Assembly: GCA_035048495.1 (NCBI GenBank)
Contig: CM068549.1
Location: 14,727,103-14,791,102 of the forward strand
DNA length: 64,000 nt
Direction: 5' to 3'
Source: Euptelea pleiosperma
Taxonomy: Eukaryota; Streptophyta; Magnoliopsida; Ranunculales; Eupteleaceae
The notes under the pieces are model-generated. The model was not told the origin of the DNA. It worked only from the letters and a program-made list of their open reading frames with translations, and searched no databases. Shown here piece after piece: positions 10,196 through 22,110 of the stretch; the stretch's first letter is position 1; every line of letters starts with the position of its first letter. A program made the position numbers and the translations under genes.

Positions 10196-11353
10196 TCAGT
10201 CGACATAGACAGGATCGATGAGATCGATCTCAAAAGTCTGAATGAATAATACGTCAAGTTCATGGAACTGTTTAAGACGCTGGCCATTTACCTGGAATGA
10301 GGAGTGATCCTTGGGATCCTCAATAGTGATTGCCCCAAAGGGTGTGACTGCTGTGACCGTATAAGGACCGGTCCACCTAGACTTCAATTTCCCAGGGAAG
10401 AGATGAAGACGGGAATTATAAAGAAGGACCTTCTGTCCTGGATGGAACTCTTTCCTGAGGATGCTCTTGTCATGTATCCACTTCATTTTTGCTTTGTAAT
10501 TCTTGGACAAGTTGTAGGCATCATTTCTGAGTTCTTCTAACTCATTCATTTGAAGTTTTCTCTCCTCCCCTGCAGAGTCGAGGTCGAAGTTGAGTTTCTT
10601 AATGGCCCACAGGGCACGATGTTCAATCTCTACCGGAAGATGACAGGGTTTCCCAAAAACCAGACGATAGGGAGACATATTGAGTGGGGTCTTGTAGGCG
10701 GTTCTGTATGCCCATAAAGCATCAGTGAGACGAGTAGACCAGTCTTTACGTGTGGTATTGACTGTCTTCTCCAAGATCTGCTTGATCTGACGATTAGAAA
10801 CCTCCACTTGACCACTAGTCTGCGGATGATAAGCTAGGGCAACCTTATGGGTTACCCCATACTTTTTCATTAATTTCGCGAATATCCTATTGCAGAAATG
10901 GGTGCCCCCATCACTAATGATGGCCTTAGGGGTACCGAATCGGGCGAAGATGAACTCCTTTAGGAATTTGACCACTACTTTGTGGTCATTGGTCTTGGTG
11001 GGAATGGCTTCTATCCATTTGGATACATAGTCTACCGCAAGGAGAATGTACTCAAAACCATAGGAAACTGGAAATGGGCCCATGAAGTCGATGCCCCAAA
11101 TGTCAAATATTTCATCGACCTGGATGGGAGTTAGGGGCATCATGTTCCTCTGGGAGATGCGGCCTAGATGCTGGCAATTAGGACAGGTTTTGCTGTAGAT
11201 GTGGGCATCTTTAAATAGTGTAGGCCAGTAGAATCCGCATTGCAAAACTTTTTCTGCAGTTTTCTTAGTACTGAAATGACCACCACAAGGTTGGTCATGA
11301 CACGAGGACAAGATATTGAGTTGGTCCGACTCAGGGACACAGAGACGAATGAT
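10196..11353 (-). pseudogene. Athila integrase (C-terminal part of pol)
   Basis: Integrase inserts the cDNA into the host chromosome. Visible are the HHCC zinc-binding part (CGGHFS... [11 protein letters not shown]) and the catalytic core with D (WGIDFMGPF), D (ISDGGTHF) and E ([12 protein letters not shown]). The C-terminal RWTGPYTV segment follows. The frame is continuous with the upstream RNase H part but separated from it by a TAG at 11354-11356, where a Gln codon is expected (CAG to TAG). No intact full-length product is possible without readthrough. Only one copy is in the window because the second unit runs off the left edge. Confidence 0.88.
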
Positions 11354-12127
11354 CTAGTCAGGACAGTATTTATACAAATAAGGGTCATCCCAAGAGTAGT
11401 ACTTAACTCTTGCTAGGAATTGGTTTTTGTCCTGTTTTGACCAGTGTGAAGGCATTTCTTCGGTGACAAGGTAGTTGACAATGTCAGCATACCAAGGATT
11501 AACAGAGATGGCGAACAGTTGTTCGTCTGGAAAGGTTTCAGGGATGGGCTGGGTGTCGAAGGATGACTCTAAAGTCAGTCTAGACAAGTGATCAGCCACT
11601 ACATTCTCAGTTCCTTTTTTATCCTTAATCTCGAGGTCGAATTCCTGCAGTAAGAGAATCCATCGAATTAATCGAGGTTTGGTTTCCTTTTTCGACATGA
11701 GATAACGAAGGGCTGCATGATCAGTGTACACAACCACCTTAGTGGCTAAGAGGTACTGACGGAATTTATCAAGGGCGAAGACTACCGCCAAGAGTTCTTT
11801 CTCAGTGGTAGAGTAATTCATTTGGGCAGAGTTAAGAGTTTTGCTCGCGTAGTAGATCACGTGTGACCTTTTGTCAACTCTCTGCCCTAGAACAGCGCCT
11901 AACACGTAGTCAGAAGCATCGCACATTACCTCGAAAGGTAGAGTCCAATCTGGGGGACGGATAATGGGTGCAGTAGTGAGCTCAGATTTGAGACGCTCAA
12001 ATGCCTTGACACAGTCAGCATTAAAGTCGAAAGGACTATCTTTAGCTAGAAGATGGGACAGAGGTCGAGCGATTTGAGAGAAGTCCTTGATGAATCGCCT
12101 ATAGAATCCTCCGTGTCCCAAAAAGGA
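11354..12127 (-). pseudogene. Athila RT thumb and RNase H part of pol
   Basis: The frame contains [17 protein letters not shown] (RT connection) and the RNase H motifs [28 protein letters not shown] and [10 protein letters not shown]. It ends at the TAG at 11354-11356 and is cut off upstream by a TGA at 12128-12130, where the family has Arg (CGA to TGA, a CpG transition). All pol segments are in one frame, and the lesions are nonsense mutations only. Confidence 0.88.
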
Positions 12128-13786
12128 TCAGATGTCACGCACGGACTTAGGAATGGGCAAGGTCGAGATGATATCGATTTTAGCTTTGTCGACCTCAATG
12201 CCCTGATGGGAAATGACATGTCCCAGAACAATGCCCTTCTTCACCATGAAGTGGCATTTCTCCCAATTGAGGACAAGTCGCTTGTCCTGACAGCGGTGAA
12301 GTACAAGCCCTAGATGGTTCAGACAGTCATCAAAGGATGACCCAAAGACTGAGAAGTCATCCATAAAGACTTCGAGGAATTTTTCCACCATGTCAGAGAA
12401 TATGCTCATCATACACCTTTGAAAGGTCGCGGGTGCATTGCAGAGGCCAAAGGGCATGCGCTTGTAGGCAAAAGTGCCAAAGGGACAGGTGAAAGTTGTC
12501 TTCTCGTGGTCCTCAGGGGCGATTGGTATTTGATTATACCCTGAGTAACCATCGAGGAAGCAGTAATAGGAATGACCTGCTAGTCTCTCCAACATCTGGT
12601 CGATGAAGGGTAAAGGAAAATGGTCCTTCCTAGTGTTGGTGTTGAGTCGTCGGTAATCGATGCAGACTCTCCACCCTTTCTTCAGGCGCTGGGTGACCAT
12701 TTCCTTATGCTCATTTTCCACAACTGTGAATCCTGCCTTTTTAGGGACGACATGAATAGGACTCACCCATTTGCTATCGGAGATGGGGTAAATGATACCC
12801 GCATCTAACAGTTTAAGGACCTCGTCCCGGACTACATCCTTCAAGACGGGGTTCAACCTCCTCTGGTGTTCTCGAGAGGTTTTGGATTCATCCTCAAGAT
12901 AGATGTGATGTTGGCACACCGAGGGGTCTATGCCACGAATATCATCTATAGTCCAACCTATCGCAGATTTGTGCTCGTTGAGCAGCTCGAGAAGTTTTTT
13001 ACGTTCACTCTCAGACAAAGCGGAAGTAATAATGACAGGGTAGGTTTCCTTAGGACCAAGATAGGCATAGGAAAGATCTGTTGGAAGTGGCTTGAGCTCC
13101 AATATTGGAGCAGATGGAGTAGAAATAGGTGTCACAGAAGACACGGATTGAAGAGGTATGACTTTAGTAGGTAAAGGAAGGATGGGTTCTCTGGCCATGG
13201 TTATCAGAGGCTCGAACTCGATGAGAGGAGCGGGGATCTCTATCAGTGGAGTAGTCTCCAAAAGATCATTGAGATCAGAAATAGCTGACTCTGTTGCAAA
13301 GTCAGCTCCAAAGTGTTCTAGACACTGCTTAAGAATATCTTCGGTGGAGTCCGGGATTAGACTCTCAACGGCACACATTTCATCGGTCACTTCGCGATCG
13401 GCATCTTGTTGCATTAAACGAAAGATGTTGACCTCAGCTTTGAGGTTACCGAAAGCAATGGACATGTTTCCGTCCCGGCACCCGATGTGTGCGTTCGCGG
13501 TGGCAAGGAATGGACGGCCTAAGATGACCGGAATGCGGTTATCCTGACACGGCTCGGTGTCAAGAATGATAAAGTCCACAGGATAATAAAAGTCAGCGAC
13601 TTTTACTAGGACATCTTCAATGATTCCTCTTGAAATCTTGATGGACTGATCAGCCAATTTCAGGGTGACATTAGTAGGCTTCATATCTTTCAGTCCTAAC
13701 TGCTGATATACCGAGAATGGTATGAGGTTGACGCTAGCCCCTAAATCTAGCAAGGCAGTGCAGCTAAAGTTGTCACCAATTTCACA
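12128..13786 (-). pseudogene. Athila protease and reverse transcriptase part of pol
   Basis: The protease active site is LDLGASVNLIP. The Athila lineage usually has DLGA where other retropepsins have D-S/T-G. After a linker come the RT motifs: WRVCIDYRRLN, DGYSGYNQIPIAP, FGLCNAPATFQRCM, and the catalytic FMDDFSVFG. The first ATG is at 13753, but the frame is open back to the TAA at 13787-13789. The segment ends at the TGA at 12128-12130. It would act in the cytoplasmic particle if translated. Four shared stops suggest dependence on a helper element or plain decay. Confidence 0.9.
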
Positions 13787-14008
13787 TTAGACAGTTGGGC
13801 TACCTAGATCCTTGTGTTTGATCACACTGTTGCGTTGAATGAACGCGGTAGCTTTTTCGGCCAAGAAGGCAGCTTTGGGTACATGCGTACGCCGCTTAAC
13901 TGTGCACAAGTCCTTGAGGAATTTGGCATAGGAGGGAATTTGCTTGATAGCAAAAAGGAATGGGATATTGATCTGGACGTCTTTAAAGACGTCTAAGATC
14001 TCTGAGAA

Positions 14009-15967
14009 TTACTGATCCCGCTTATCTTGGACAAGTCTGTCCGGGAAGGGAGGCTTTACTCGACAAATGGATTTGTCTTTAGCATTCGATTTCTGCACAG
14101 GGATATCAGATGTTGGTGAAGAGGTGGAAGAAGCAGAGGTAGGATTGGTACGAGTTTCCTCTGTACGAGTGATGGGTGCTGGAGATGGCACCGGTGGTGG
14201 TTGGACTCCCATGTCCACAGTTTTTCCAGATCGTAGGGTGGTTACAGCTTGCACCTCCCCTTGATAATTCTCATTCTGGCTTTGAGATTGGGAACCGATC
14301 TCATATACTGCTCCTTTGGCATTTCCTTTTGGGTTGGCGATGAGTTGGCTAGGAAAGATCCCCTTAGCCTTCTCAGCTTCCAAGTTACCTAGACGTTGCT
14401 CTAGACGAAGCATGGATTGCTGTTGCTGTTGCTCTAGGCGTTGCATAGATTGAGTAATGAGTTGAGCTAGAAGGTCCTCAATACCAGGTTTGGGGACCGA
14501 CTGTTGGGGAGCAGCTAATGGGAGCTGAGACACCAATTCGCAACTCGAGCTCATCGGGGCATTATAGTTATAGGCGGAAGAATTAGTTGGGACAATCTGT
14601 TGGTTCTGAAAGTTCTGGGGAACTCTTTGCTGATTCTGAAATGTGCTCTGTTGTCCAGAGTATTGACTCTGTTGGAACTGCTGGTTCTGAGTAGATGGGT
14701 ACTGATTCTGCTGATATTGTCCCTGATTGAATTGCCTATTGGGTTGATTGAACCCAGGAGGATACATGCCCTGAGGCTGACGCGGAGGTTGAGCTTGTGG
14801 TTGAGTAGACTGCGGCCTCCAAGAGAAGTTAGGGTGGTTTCTCGTGTCCGGATGATAAGATTGACTATACGAGTTCTGAGTGGGTGGTTTGTATGTGCTG
14901 AAAGCACAAACTTCTTCCTGAAGAGGATTAGACCATCCTTCATTCAAAGGACAATGCTCAGTAGTATGGGAGGGTTGCAGACAGAGGGTGCAGGATTCCA
15001 TAGGGCTCTCGTGTCCCACATGCATGACTGGGGTAGATTGTTGAGTAGGTTTTTGTACAGACACAGCCAGTGCCGAGACTGACTTGCTCAACTCTTGAAT
15101 GACAGATCGAAGCTCAGTATCAACTGTAGCATCATGTCCCTTGGTTGTCCTTTGGACTGAAGTGGTTCGACTGAACTCTGAGTCATTCGTCCAATGTTGA
15201 GAGTTTTCTCCTAACTCTCCCAAGAATTTGTATGCATCGGTCGGAGTTTGGTGCAGGAATTTTCCTTGGCACATTGACTCTACCATGGTCCGGGACTCAT
15301 CAGTAAGTCCCTTATAGAAGACGTGGACAAGATTGCCCTTGTCGATGCTATGGTGGGGACACTTAGTCAGGTAGTCTTGGAATCTATCCCATGCTTCAAA
15401 AAATTTCTCATCGGACTTCTGTCTAAAGTCCTGAATGAGTTGCTTCATTTGGTTGGTCCGAGTCATGGGGTAGAATTTAGACATGAATTTGCCCACCAAT
15501 TCTTTCCAACTGCTGATTGAATCAGCGGGTAAGGAGTAGAGCCAATCTGAGGCTCGGTCTTTGAGCGAGAATGGAAAAACTCGCAAACGGACATTGTCAT
15601 CATCGAGGTTCTGATTCTTGAAAAGTAGGATGACATGTTGGAATTCCCTAATATGGGAATATGGGTCTTCTCTTGGGAGACCACGAAAGGTAGGCAGCAT
15701 TTGGATCGTCTGCGGTCTGATCTCAAACTGTACCGCCGTAGTAGGTGGGAGAATAATGCAAGTGGGCGGATTCGCAGAAATAGGGGCGAACGTCTCGATA
15801 AGAGGTCGTTCGACTGCCATGACTACAAAGGTAGTAGTACTGGGGGAGGCGGGTGGGGAAAGAGATGGGGAAGAATTCAGTGGAGGATCCACTGTAGGTA
15901 CGTGATTCTCAGATCGAACCAAGCGTTTGTTCGGACGATTCCAAACGGGCATGCGCGAATGAAGCAA
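14009..15967 (-). CDS. Athila gag polyprotein, complete unit (652 codons)
   Basis: This is the right-hand copy of the Gag frame described at 1723-3681, with the same gag domain, zinc knuckle and Q/N/P-rich region. It ends at a TAA (14009-14011). The linker to protease (QINIPF-like) follows in the same frame, broken again at 13787-13789. Confidence 0.87.
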   Translation of the reverse strand: MLHSRMPVWNRPNKRLVRSENHVPTVDPPLNSSPSLSPPASPSTTTFVVMAVERPLIETFAPISANPPTCIILPPTTAVQFEIRPQTIQMLPTFRGLPREDPYSHIREFQHVILLFKNQNLDDDNVRLRVFPFSLKDRASDWLYSLPADSISSWKELVGKFMSKFYPMTRTNQMKQLIQDFRQKSDEKFFEAWDRFQDYLTKCPHHSIDKGNLVHVFYKGLTDESRTMVESMCQGKFLHQTPTDAYKFLGELGENSQHWTNDSEFSRTTSVQRTTKGHDATVDTELRSVIQELSKSVSALAVSVQKPTQQSTPVMHVGHESPMESCTLCLQPSHTTEHCPLNEGWSNPLQEEVCAFSTYKPPTQNSYSQSYHPDTRNHPNFSWRPQSTQPQAQPPRQPQGMYPPGFNQPNRQFNQGQYQQNQYPSTQNQQFQQSQYSGQQSTFQNQQRVPQNFQNQQIVPTNSSAYNYNAPMSSSCELVSQLPLAAPQQSVPKPGIEDLLAQLITQSMQRLEQQQQQSMLRLEQRLGNLEAEKAKGIFPSQLIANPKGNAKGAVYEIGSQSQSQNENYQGEVQAVTTLRSGKTVDMGVQPPPVPSPAPITRTEETRTNPTSASSTSSPTSDIPVQKSNAKDKSICRVKPPFPDRLVQDKRDQ

Positions 15968-17650
15968 GCTCTATACTTGGCAAAAAGTTGCCAGAGAGGA
16001 ACACTATCCTAAATGATGCACACCAAGCACAGATAATCCTATTCTAAGCAATCAGGATATATTTTAGGAATTATCTTTGTTAGTTTTGGGGCTAGAGTAG
16101 ATTATGACAGTGGGCGGACCACTGGTTTATCTTTTAACCGCCGGACTAACTGTTTTGCACTCAGAGGTTCTCACCAGGCTACACTCTTTAGAGAGAATCC
16201 TTTAGTACTAACTCTAGTTAACAACAAGGCAATCCGAAGCCTAGACAGACGTGCGGCACAATGGCTGACTTAAGTACGTCCCAGACTAACCGGATTGGTC
16301 AAGTGTATAAGAAGAGTGTTCCCTCGGGTTAAGCTCGGGTTGATGCGTGTTCCTAGTCCACACGTAACTAACCGCCGAATAGTCCAAGATGCCACGTCGA
16401 GCTTAGTGTACTTGAGTAGCAGGGACTTATGGGTGTGTTAGACAACAGGGACCCGCGCTCGTGGTCTTATTTCGATTGGATGTTAAGCGGGTTCGCTTTG
16501 CGTGGATTTTTCCTCGAACACCGGGCTAATTGGCTCTACTTCTTGATTCTTTTTAATTAAATGGAGCCTTGGGATCAAATCAGTTGGAATGATGAGGTGG
16601 GTGATGAAATCCCACCAGTTTCAATTTGGAGCAGGGTCTGCTCTCTTAGAGTTGATTGATTAACGGCCACGCCACGCAAGTCGAAGAATATGGATGCGAA
16701 AGCAAATAGACAAGCGGCAATGAGTCACCCAATGGCGCAGTATCGCATTCAAGGTGAGGATAGAGACTTACCTCCCGTGGGCCACGCCACGGGGTCGCCT
16801 CTGTGGGTTAGAGAGGGGTATCCTAATGGGCTTGGGCCCGACTCCACCTCTTTGAGCTTTCGCTCTCTACCCACACTGGATCGTGTTCCTGCAGAAACAG
16901 TTAGATCGCACGGTCTAGGTATGTGGGATTCTATTTGGAAGATCCTTGCCTTTTTAGGGTTCACTGAACAAGCACTGAATTTAGGCAAGTTTTTGAATTA
17001 ATTTCCAAATTCGAGATGGGTTAAAATTTAGGAATTCCCAGATTGGAAAATACCTAGATTGGAAAGTTTCCCGAACTGTGGAGATCTTCCAAGAAAGATT
17101 TGATTGCGAGATCCCTTATAATTTTTGGGAAATTTCCCAAAATTGAATTTCTGCTAGATTTGGGGTGTTTCCTTTTGCAGACTTTTCCAAATTCGGAAGA
17201 TTTCTAAAGATAGAAATTCTTCTAAAGAGGAAACTTCTAAGAGGGGAAACCCTAATTTAGCAAAGTTTCAAGATTTTAGAATCTTTCCAAAAATCGTAAA
17301 TCCTTGATTGGTGATTTCTAAAAATCTGCAGAATATAAAACCCTAATTTTTTTGAATTTTGATTTTATTATTTTTGTGGTAATTTCCACTTAATCTAGGG
17401 TTTCTAAAAAACCCTAGAACAAGATCTAGCAGTTATATGGAAAGCTGTAAAAGTCCTAAATTATTACAAATTGCACTCGGCCTTCCGAGGCATTAAAAAT
17501 AGTAATTTAAAAACTGCTAAAAAAAATCCCTAAAAACACAAAATAGAAAGTTTCCCGAAAAGGTCGGGCTGGCCAAATTGAGCAGCTTTTCACTTCAGCA
17601 ACTTTCCAATTCCGTCTTTACGTCCTTTTTCGCACTCCCGAACACCCGAG
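15968..17650 (-). other. Athila 5' untranslated leader, complete unit
   Basis: This is the duplicate of 3682-5364, with a few point differences and no credible coding sequence. It joins the PBS to gag. Confidence 0.7.
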
Positions 17651-17664
17651 CGGCAGCGGCGCCA
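17651..17664 (-). other. Primer binding site, tRNA-Asp-like (right LTR)
   Basis: The same TGGCGCCGCTGCCG on the minus strand lies two bases from the LTR end at 17667. It is the copy of 5365-5378 and primes the complete unit. Confidence 0.85.
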
Positions 17665-17666
17665 TT

Positions 17667-20562
17667 TGAAAATAGGGTTTTTCCGCGTCGTTGGTTACGA
17701 AAACCCTAGAATCAACAATTTTTGTAATTATCCGAATCTTGTTCACTCAAATCCTGCAAAAATCACAGGGTTTTACAGTGGCTCGTGTCGGGTATCGTCC
17801 GCACTCGGGGTTAGTGTGCTTAATTCAAAGACATGAAATGACGGATTTTTATCAAGAAATTGCTCTGAAACTCATGGATGGAAGGATGAGAATGGTGAGG
17901 TGGATTTTTAAAATATCATTCTTGACTTTTAGAGAGAGAAACTATTAAACTAATGTGAACAACAGAAAATGAGAAATTGCCAACTTAATAATGGAAAATT
18001 GAAGATTTATTTATTGAACGAAATTCAAATTGCATTGCATAAACTAAGGGTAAAACAAAAATTTTAAATTAAGAAAAAGAGAAGAGAGAGAAAGGATGAA
18101 AGGGTGAAACCTAGTAAGCATGTAAAGTAGAGAGAGAAAAGACACTTAAGAGAGAGAAGAGATGGTAAGAGAGAGAAAATGAAAAGACAATGGGATCACC
18201 TTTGCAAACTCACCCGAATTGGATCGGTCAATGAAGAAGAGTGATTGGCTGATGATTGGCCATTTGATTGACCATGATGTGCATCAAGTCATGGTTGAAG
18301 ATGAGGATAGGGTTGTGCAAACTGTGAAGGAGAAGAACCCGATGGTTTGCAAGAATGCTACGGCCTGCTACCTTGCAGGTTGTGGCTTGTGGTGGCTGTG
18401 GGCTGGCCGATGAAGATCCACATGGTGAGAGGAAGTAGCAAGGAAGGGCTCACGGTGATGGTGCAGTGGCAACACCAGCAATGGCGGAAAGTGATGGAGG
18501 CGATAGCAGAGGTGTGTAGCGACCACACAGGATCCAAGGAGGGAAGCTCACGGCTTCCTCCTTCTCTCTTCTCCTTCTCTTTTCTGGATTCTTTTCTCTT
18601 TTTTTTTTTTGTTTTGTTGTTGCTGCGATGTGCAGCAACGATGGTAGGAGCGGTGGTTGTGGCAGATCTGCAACTTAAGAGTTGCAGATCGTATGGAGAA
18701 GGTTGGGGCGGAGGCTATGCAGCGTGGAGATGAGGGTGAAGGGGGCGGTGAAGTGAAGGCGGTGCTGCTAGTGCAGTGGCAGCAACAATGATGAAGGGGG
18801 GGGGGGCGAGCTGGGCTTGCACTCCAGCAGGTTGGAGTCCTCTCCTCCTCTCTTCTCTTCTCTTCTCTCTTTCCTTTCTTTTTCTCTTTTTTTTTTTTTT
18901 TTTTTTGTTTTTTTGAGCAAAACGGACTGGAGTTGCAGGTTGCAACTCCAGCACGTTAGAGAGTGTGGGGGCGGTGGCTGGTGCACACCAGTCCAATGGA
19001 GGTAAGTCTAACGGCTTCCTCTCCTTCTTTTCTCCCTCTCTCCCTTTTTTTCTGGTTTTTTTTTTTTTTGCTTTGGGGAGAAGAGGAGGGAACGACTGAG
19101 GGTTCTTGAGAGGAGAACGTGGAAGAGAGGAGAGGTCTTGAGGGCAGTAGCCTTCTTGAGATCCTTGGACGTGTGGAGAGGAGATAGCAGGTTGCAGGTT
19201 GCAGGTTGCAGGCCAAAAATGGAGGACGGTTTCGAGGCAAGGGAGAGTGACGGCTTGGGATAAAAAATTAGAAAGTGAGTTGAGGGCCAGTGAGAACGGC
19301 TTGGGTTTTAGTTTTTATACATCTCCCCATCTTTCCCAAGCCATTCTCTCTAATATGATCAAATCTAATGGCCCAAAACACTCTTCTCTCCCCTCTTCTA
19401 GGACATGTCCAGCCACAATAAAATAAAGAATCTTTTTCTCAAATGCTTTCCAATCCCTCCAACCCTATTGGCATTCCAAAAAGATTTTCCTTCTATATTG
19501 AAAACAACACATGCCCTTTCTAGTTTAAAACCTATGTTCGTATTAGTTATGCTTTCTAAAAAATCAAGGTTTTCTAAAAGGCATTCATAATCTTTTCTTT
19601 CCAATTTTCTCTTACCATAAAAGAACAATTTAACCAAAAGATATTTTCCATTTTCAAAAGAAGATGTTTGAGAAATCATTTTCCCTATTGCCATCTATAG
19701 AGCCGCAATCTTGTTGGCCATTGGATGAGAAGGAGATCATGTGGCAATTGTCGAATGATGAGGAATGGATGGTGATGATTGGCTGAGGTAAGTCATGGGA
19801 TGGGGTGACGGTGAGGGAGGAGAAGATCGGATGGTTAGGAGAATCTAATGGATATGAATGGAGATGATGGAGATCTAGTGGCGATCGGATGGTGAGCGGA
19901 TGATTGGGCAGATAATCTGAATTATCCGACGGTCGGACAGATGATCGTATGGCTCAGATGATGATGATGAGGGCACGTGGTGAGCGAAGGATGACCATAA
20001 GATGTGGAACTCAGGGTTTTAGAGAGAGGAGAGAGAAAATATTACAAAATAAAGGAGAAATGCTAATAGAGGGTCTTGAACCCTGGTCTTTGACTTGGTC
20101 TTCTGCATGCTTTACCAACTGAGTGAGTCCTCATCTTATGTTAGTTGATAAGCTTTAATGTCCTTAGTCTCTTCTTTTCTCTTGATTTTCTCTCAGGCTT
20201 TTTCGATTCTCTGGCTCTTCCTGTCTTCAGCCTACTTCTTCTTGTCTAAGTCCATTGGCTCTTTATGCTTTGATCAAAGGCTCTGGCAGTCAGTTGTGGG
20301 CCCACAATCCTTAAAATTCTCCAATCGGGTTTCCTGCGATAAAAGAAGCGCGTAATGAGACTTAATCAGAATGGCTTTATATCTAGACTTCCGAAAATGT
20401 GTTTAATGCATGCAAATATACCATTTCGTCCAGAAAAGTGTGTTCTACGCAACAGAAGATACTCTTACGTAGAAAAGTAGGTAAATAGAGTATTTTACGT
20501 AGGAGAATGCAATAACGCTAAAAGGATAATTGCTTAAAATAAGCACTTTTGAGCGAATATCA
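17667..20562 (-). repeat. Athila 5' LTR of complete unit (2,896 bp)
   Basis: Its boundaries are TG at 17667 and CA at 20561-20562. It differs from the middle LTR by about five changes that I can spot: one base in a G run, and single substitutions matching 5744, 7268, 8065 and 8083. It has the same hairpins, tRNA-like segment and TATA candidate. Outside it, at 20563-20567, is GTAGT, the presumed 5-bp target site. The matching copy would be left of the window. Confidence 0.92.
20068..20142 (-). other. tRNA-like segment, copy in right LTR
   Basis: This is an identical copy of the A-box/B-box segment at 7781-7855. Confidence 0.55.
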
Positions 20563-20567
20563 GTAGT

Positions 20568-21322
20568 GACAGTGTGAGTCCATCTTAGATTAGGGGCAAA
20601 GTTTGATGACTAATATCTTTTAAAAAATAATGTTTTTTATAAAAAAAAATTGTTGATGAAGCCTTCAAGCTAGTTTAAAAATATTTTTTTGATGCATAAG
20701 AATCAATCGTTTTGAGGTCTATGAGCCAATTGCTAAAACAAATTCCGTTATCTACTTGGAAACAATTTATATTAATTATAATGGTATCTGTATTGCCTAT
20801 GTGCCCAACAATGCATTGTGTTAATTATTATAATGGTTTATATTAATTATTGATTTTAGTATTGTTGTGGATGGAACAAATAAGAATAGTAATGTGAATG
20901 GAGTTGGATTCAATGTGATAAAGGGGATAAAAATGTTCAATGGGAGATGACATACAATATTGTTTCTATGATCTAAACTAAAAAATTTGAAATGTTGAAA
21001 AGAATGAAAAAAAATTTGAATCATAGAGCATTCGGTATACCAACGCTAAATGTAATCATAGGCATTCGGAAGACACTTATCGAAGGTCTCAAAGTATACT
21101 CGATAGGTAGGTATCGAATGGGTCTCCATAAACATTTTAAATGTGTTATGCACATTCAGTCAGTCATCATCGAATGTTTTTTTTAAGGATTTCAGCAGGA
21201 ACACATCGAACGGTATTTCAAAGAATGATTGGATGATATTGAATGTCCCAGTAGAGCCAAAAGCTTCTCCAATACTATTGGGTAGGACGTTATTTATTGT
21301 GATTTATATCATTCAATAAGTA
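20568..21322. other. Intergenic AT-rich DNA between the gypsy array and the MULE
   Basis: I recognise no gene here. Short ORFs such as 20992-21186 lack domain similarity. It is probably old repeat or unrecognised transposon sequence. Confidence 0.4.
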
Positions 21323-22110
21323 GGGACGGGATATTGGCACCCGCGTTTTCGCTCAGAAAACTCACTTAAACGAAAAATTGAAAAGGTCAAAAAGTCTTCG
21401 TGTTATAGCTCATTCCACTCACCAAAAAAAGAAAAAAAACAAAGAGGAGAAAACGAGAGGGTGACGTCGAGCTCGAAGGGGAAGGAGATGGCGCCGAACT
21501 CCAACGTCCTCCATTGATCGTAAATCGCTCCCTTACTTGAAATCCACTCTTCTTCACTCCTCTTGCCTCCAATTCGACTTCTCTTCTCCAAATCTCTATG
21601 CTCAATCTATGGAAGTATGTTTCTAACCTAATTTTTGTGGTTTTATGTGTTTTTTCTCTTATTCAACTTATCATGTTACAAATGAGTTAATTTTATTTGT
21701 TTCTTCAAATGAGTTCGTTCAAATAATTTATTCATTCAAATGAGTTCATTGAAATGGGTTTGCATGCTGGTTAAATGGGTTGAAATTAGTTTATCTCATG
21801 AAAATGGGTGCAAATAGGGTTAGGAATGAATGATTTGTTGATATAGGTTATGTAAATGAGTTCATTCAAATGGGTTGAAGTATGTTCAGGGTTTATTTTT
21901 CTTGAAATTGTTCAAGTTGGTTTAGGGTTTATGCTATTATTCATGAATAAATTTTTATTTAAATATAGGGCTGAAATATTTAAATGAAAATGTCTTATTT
22001 ACATTGCAATAGTTATCATTTTTCATTATTTAAATGTTTAGGGTTATGCTCTTTGTTTTGTTAATCATTCTAATGTCATAAATTTGTTGAAATCCCTATC
22101 CCTAATCTAG

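Larger units (their letters stand above)
1..20562 (-). mobile_element. Tandem Athila-type Ty3/gypsy array (internal-LTR-internal-LTR)
   Basis: The interval 1-8275 is repeated at 12287-20562 with an offset of 12,286 (12,287 after one extra G). Read on the minus strand, the order is LTR (20562-17667), full internal region (17666-8276), LTR (8275-5381), then a second internal region running off the left edge. The repeat period equals one LTR plus one internal region (2,895 + 9,391), so the two units share the middle LTR. This is what unequal crossing-over between the LTRs of one element gives. By eye I find only about ten base differences over 8.3 kb. Athila affiliation comes from the tRNA-Asp-like PBS, the DLGAS protease motif and the gag-pol layout. 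An assembly duplication cannot be excluded. Confidence 0.9.
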
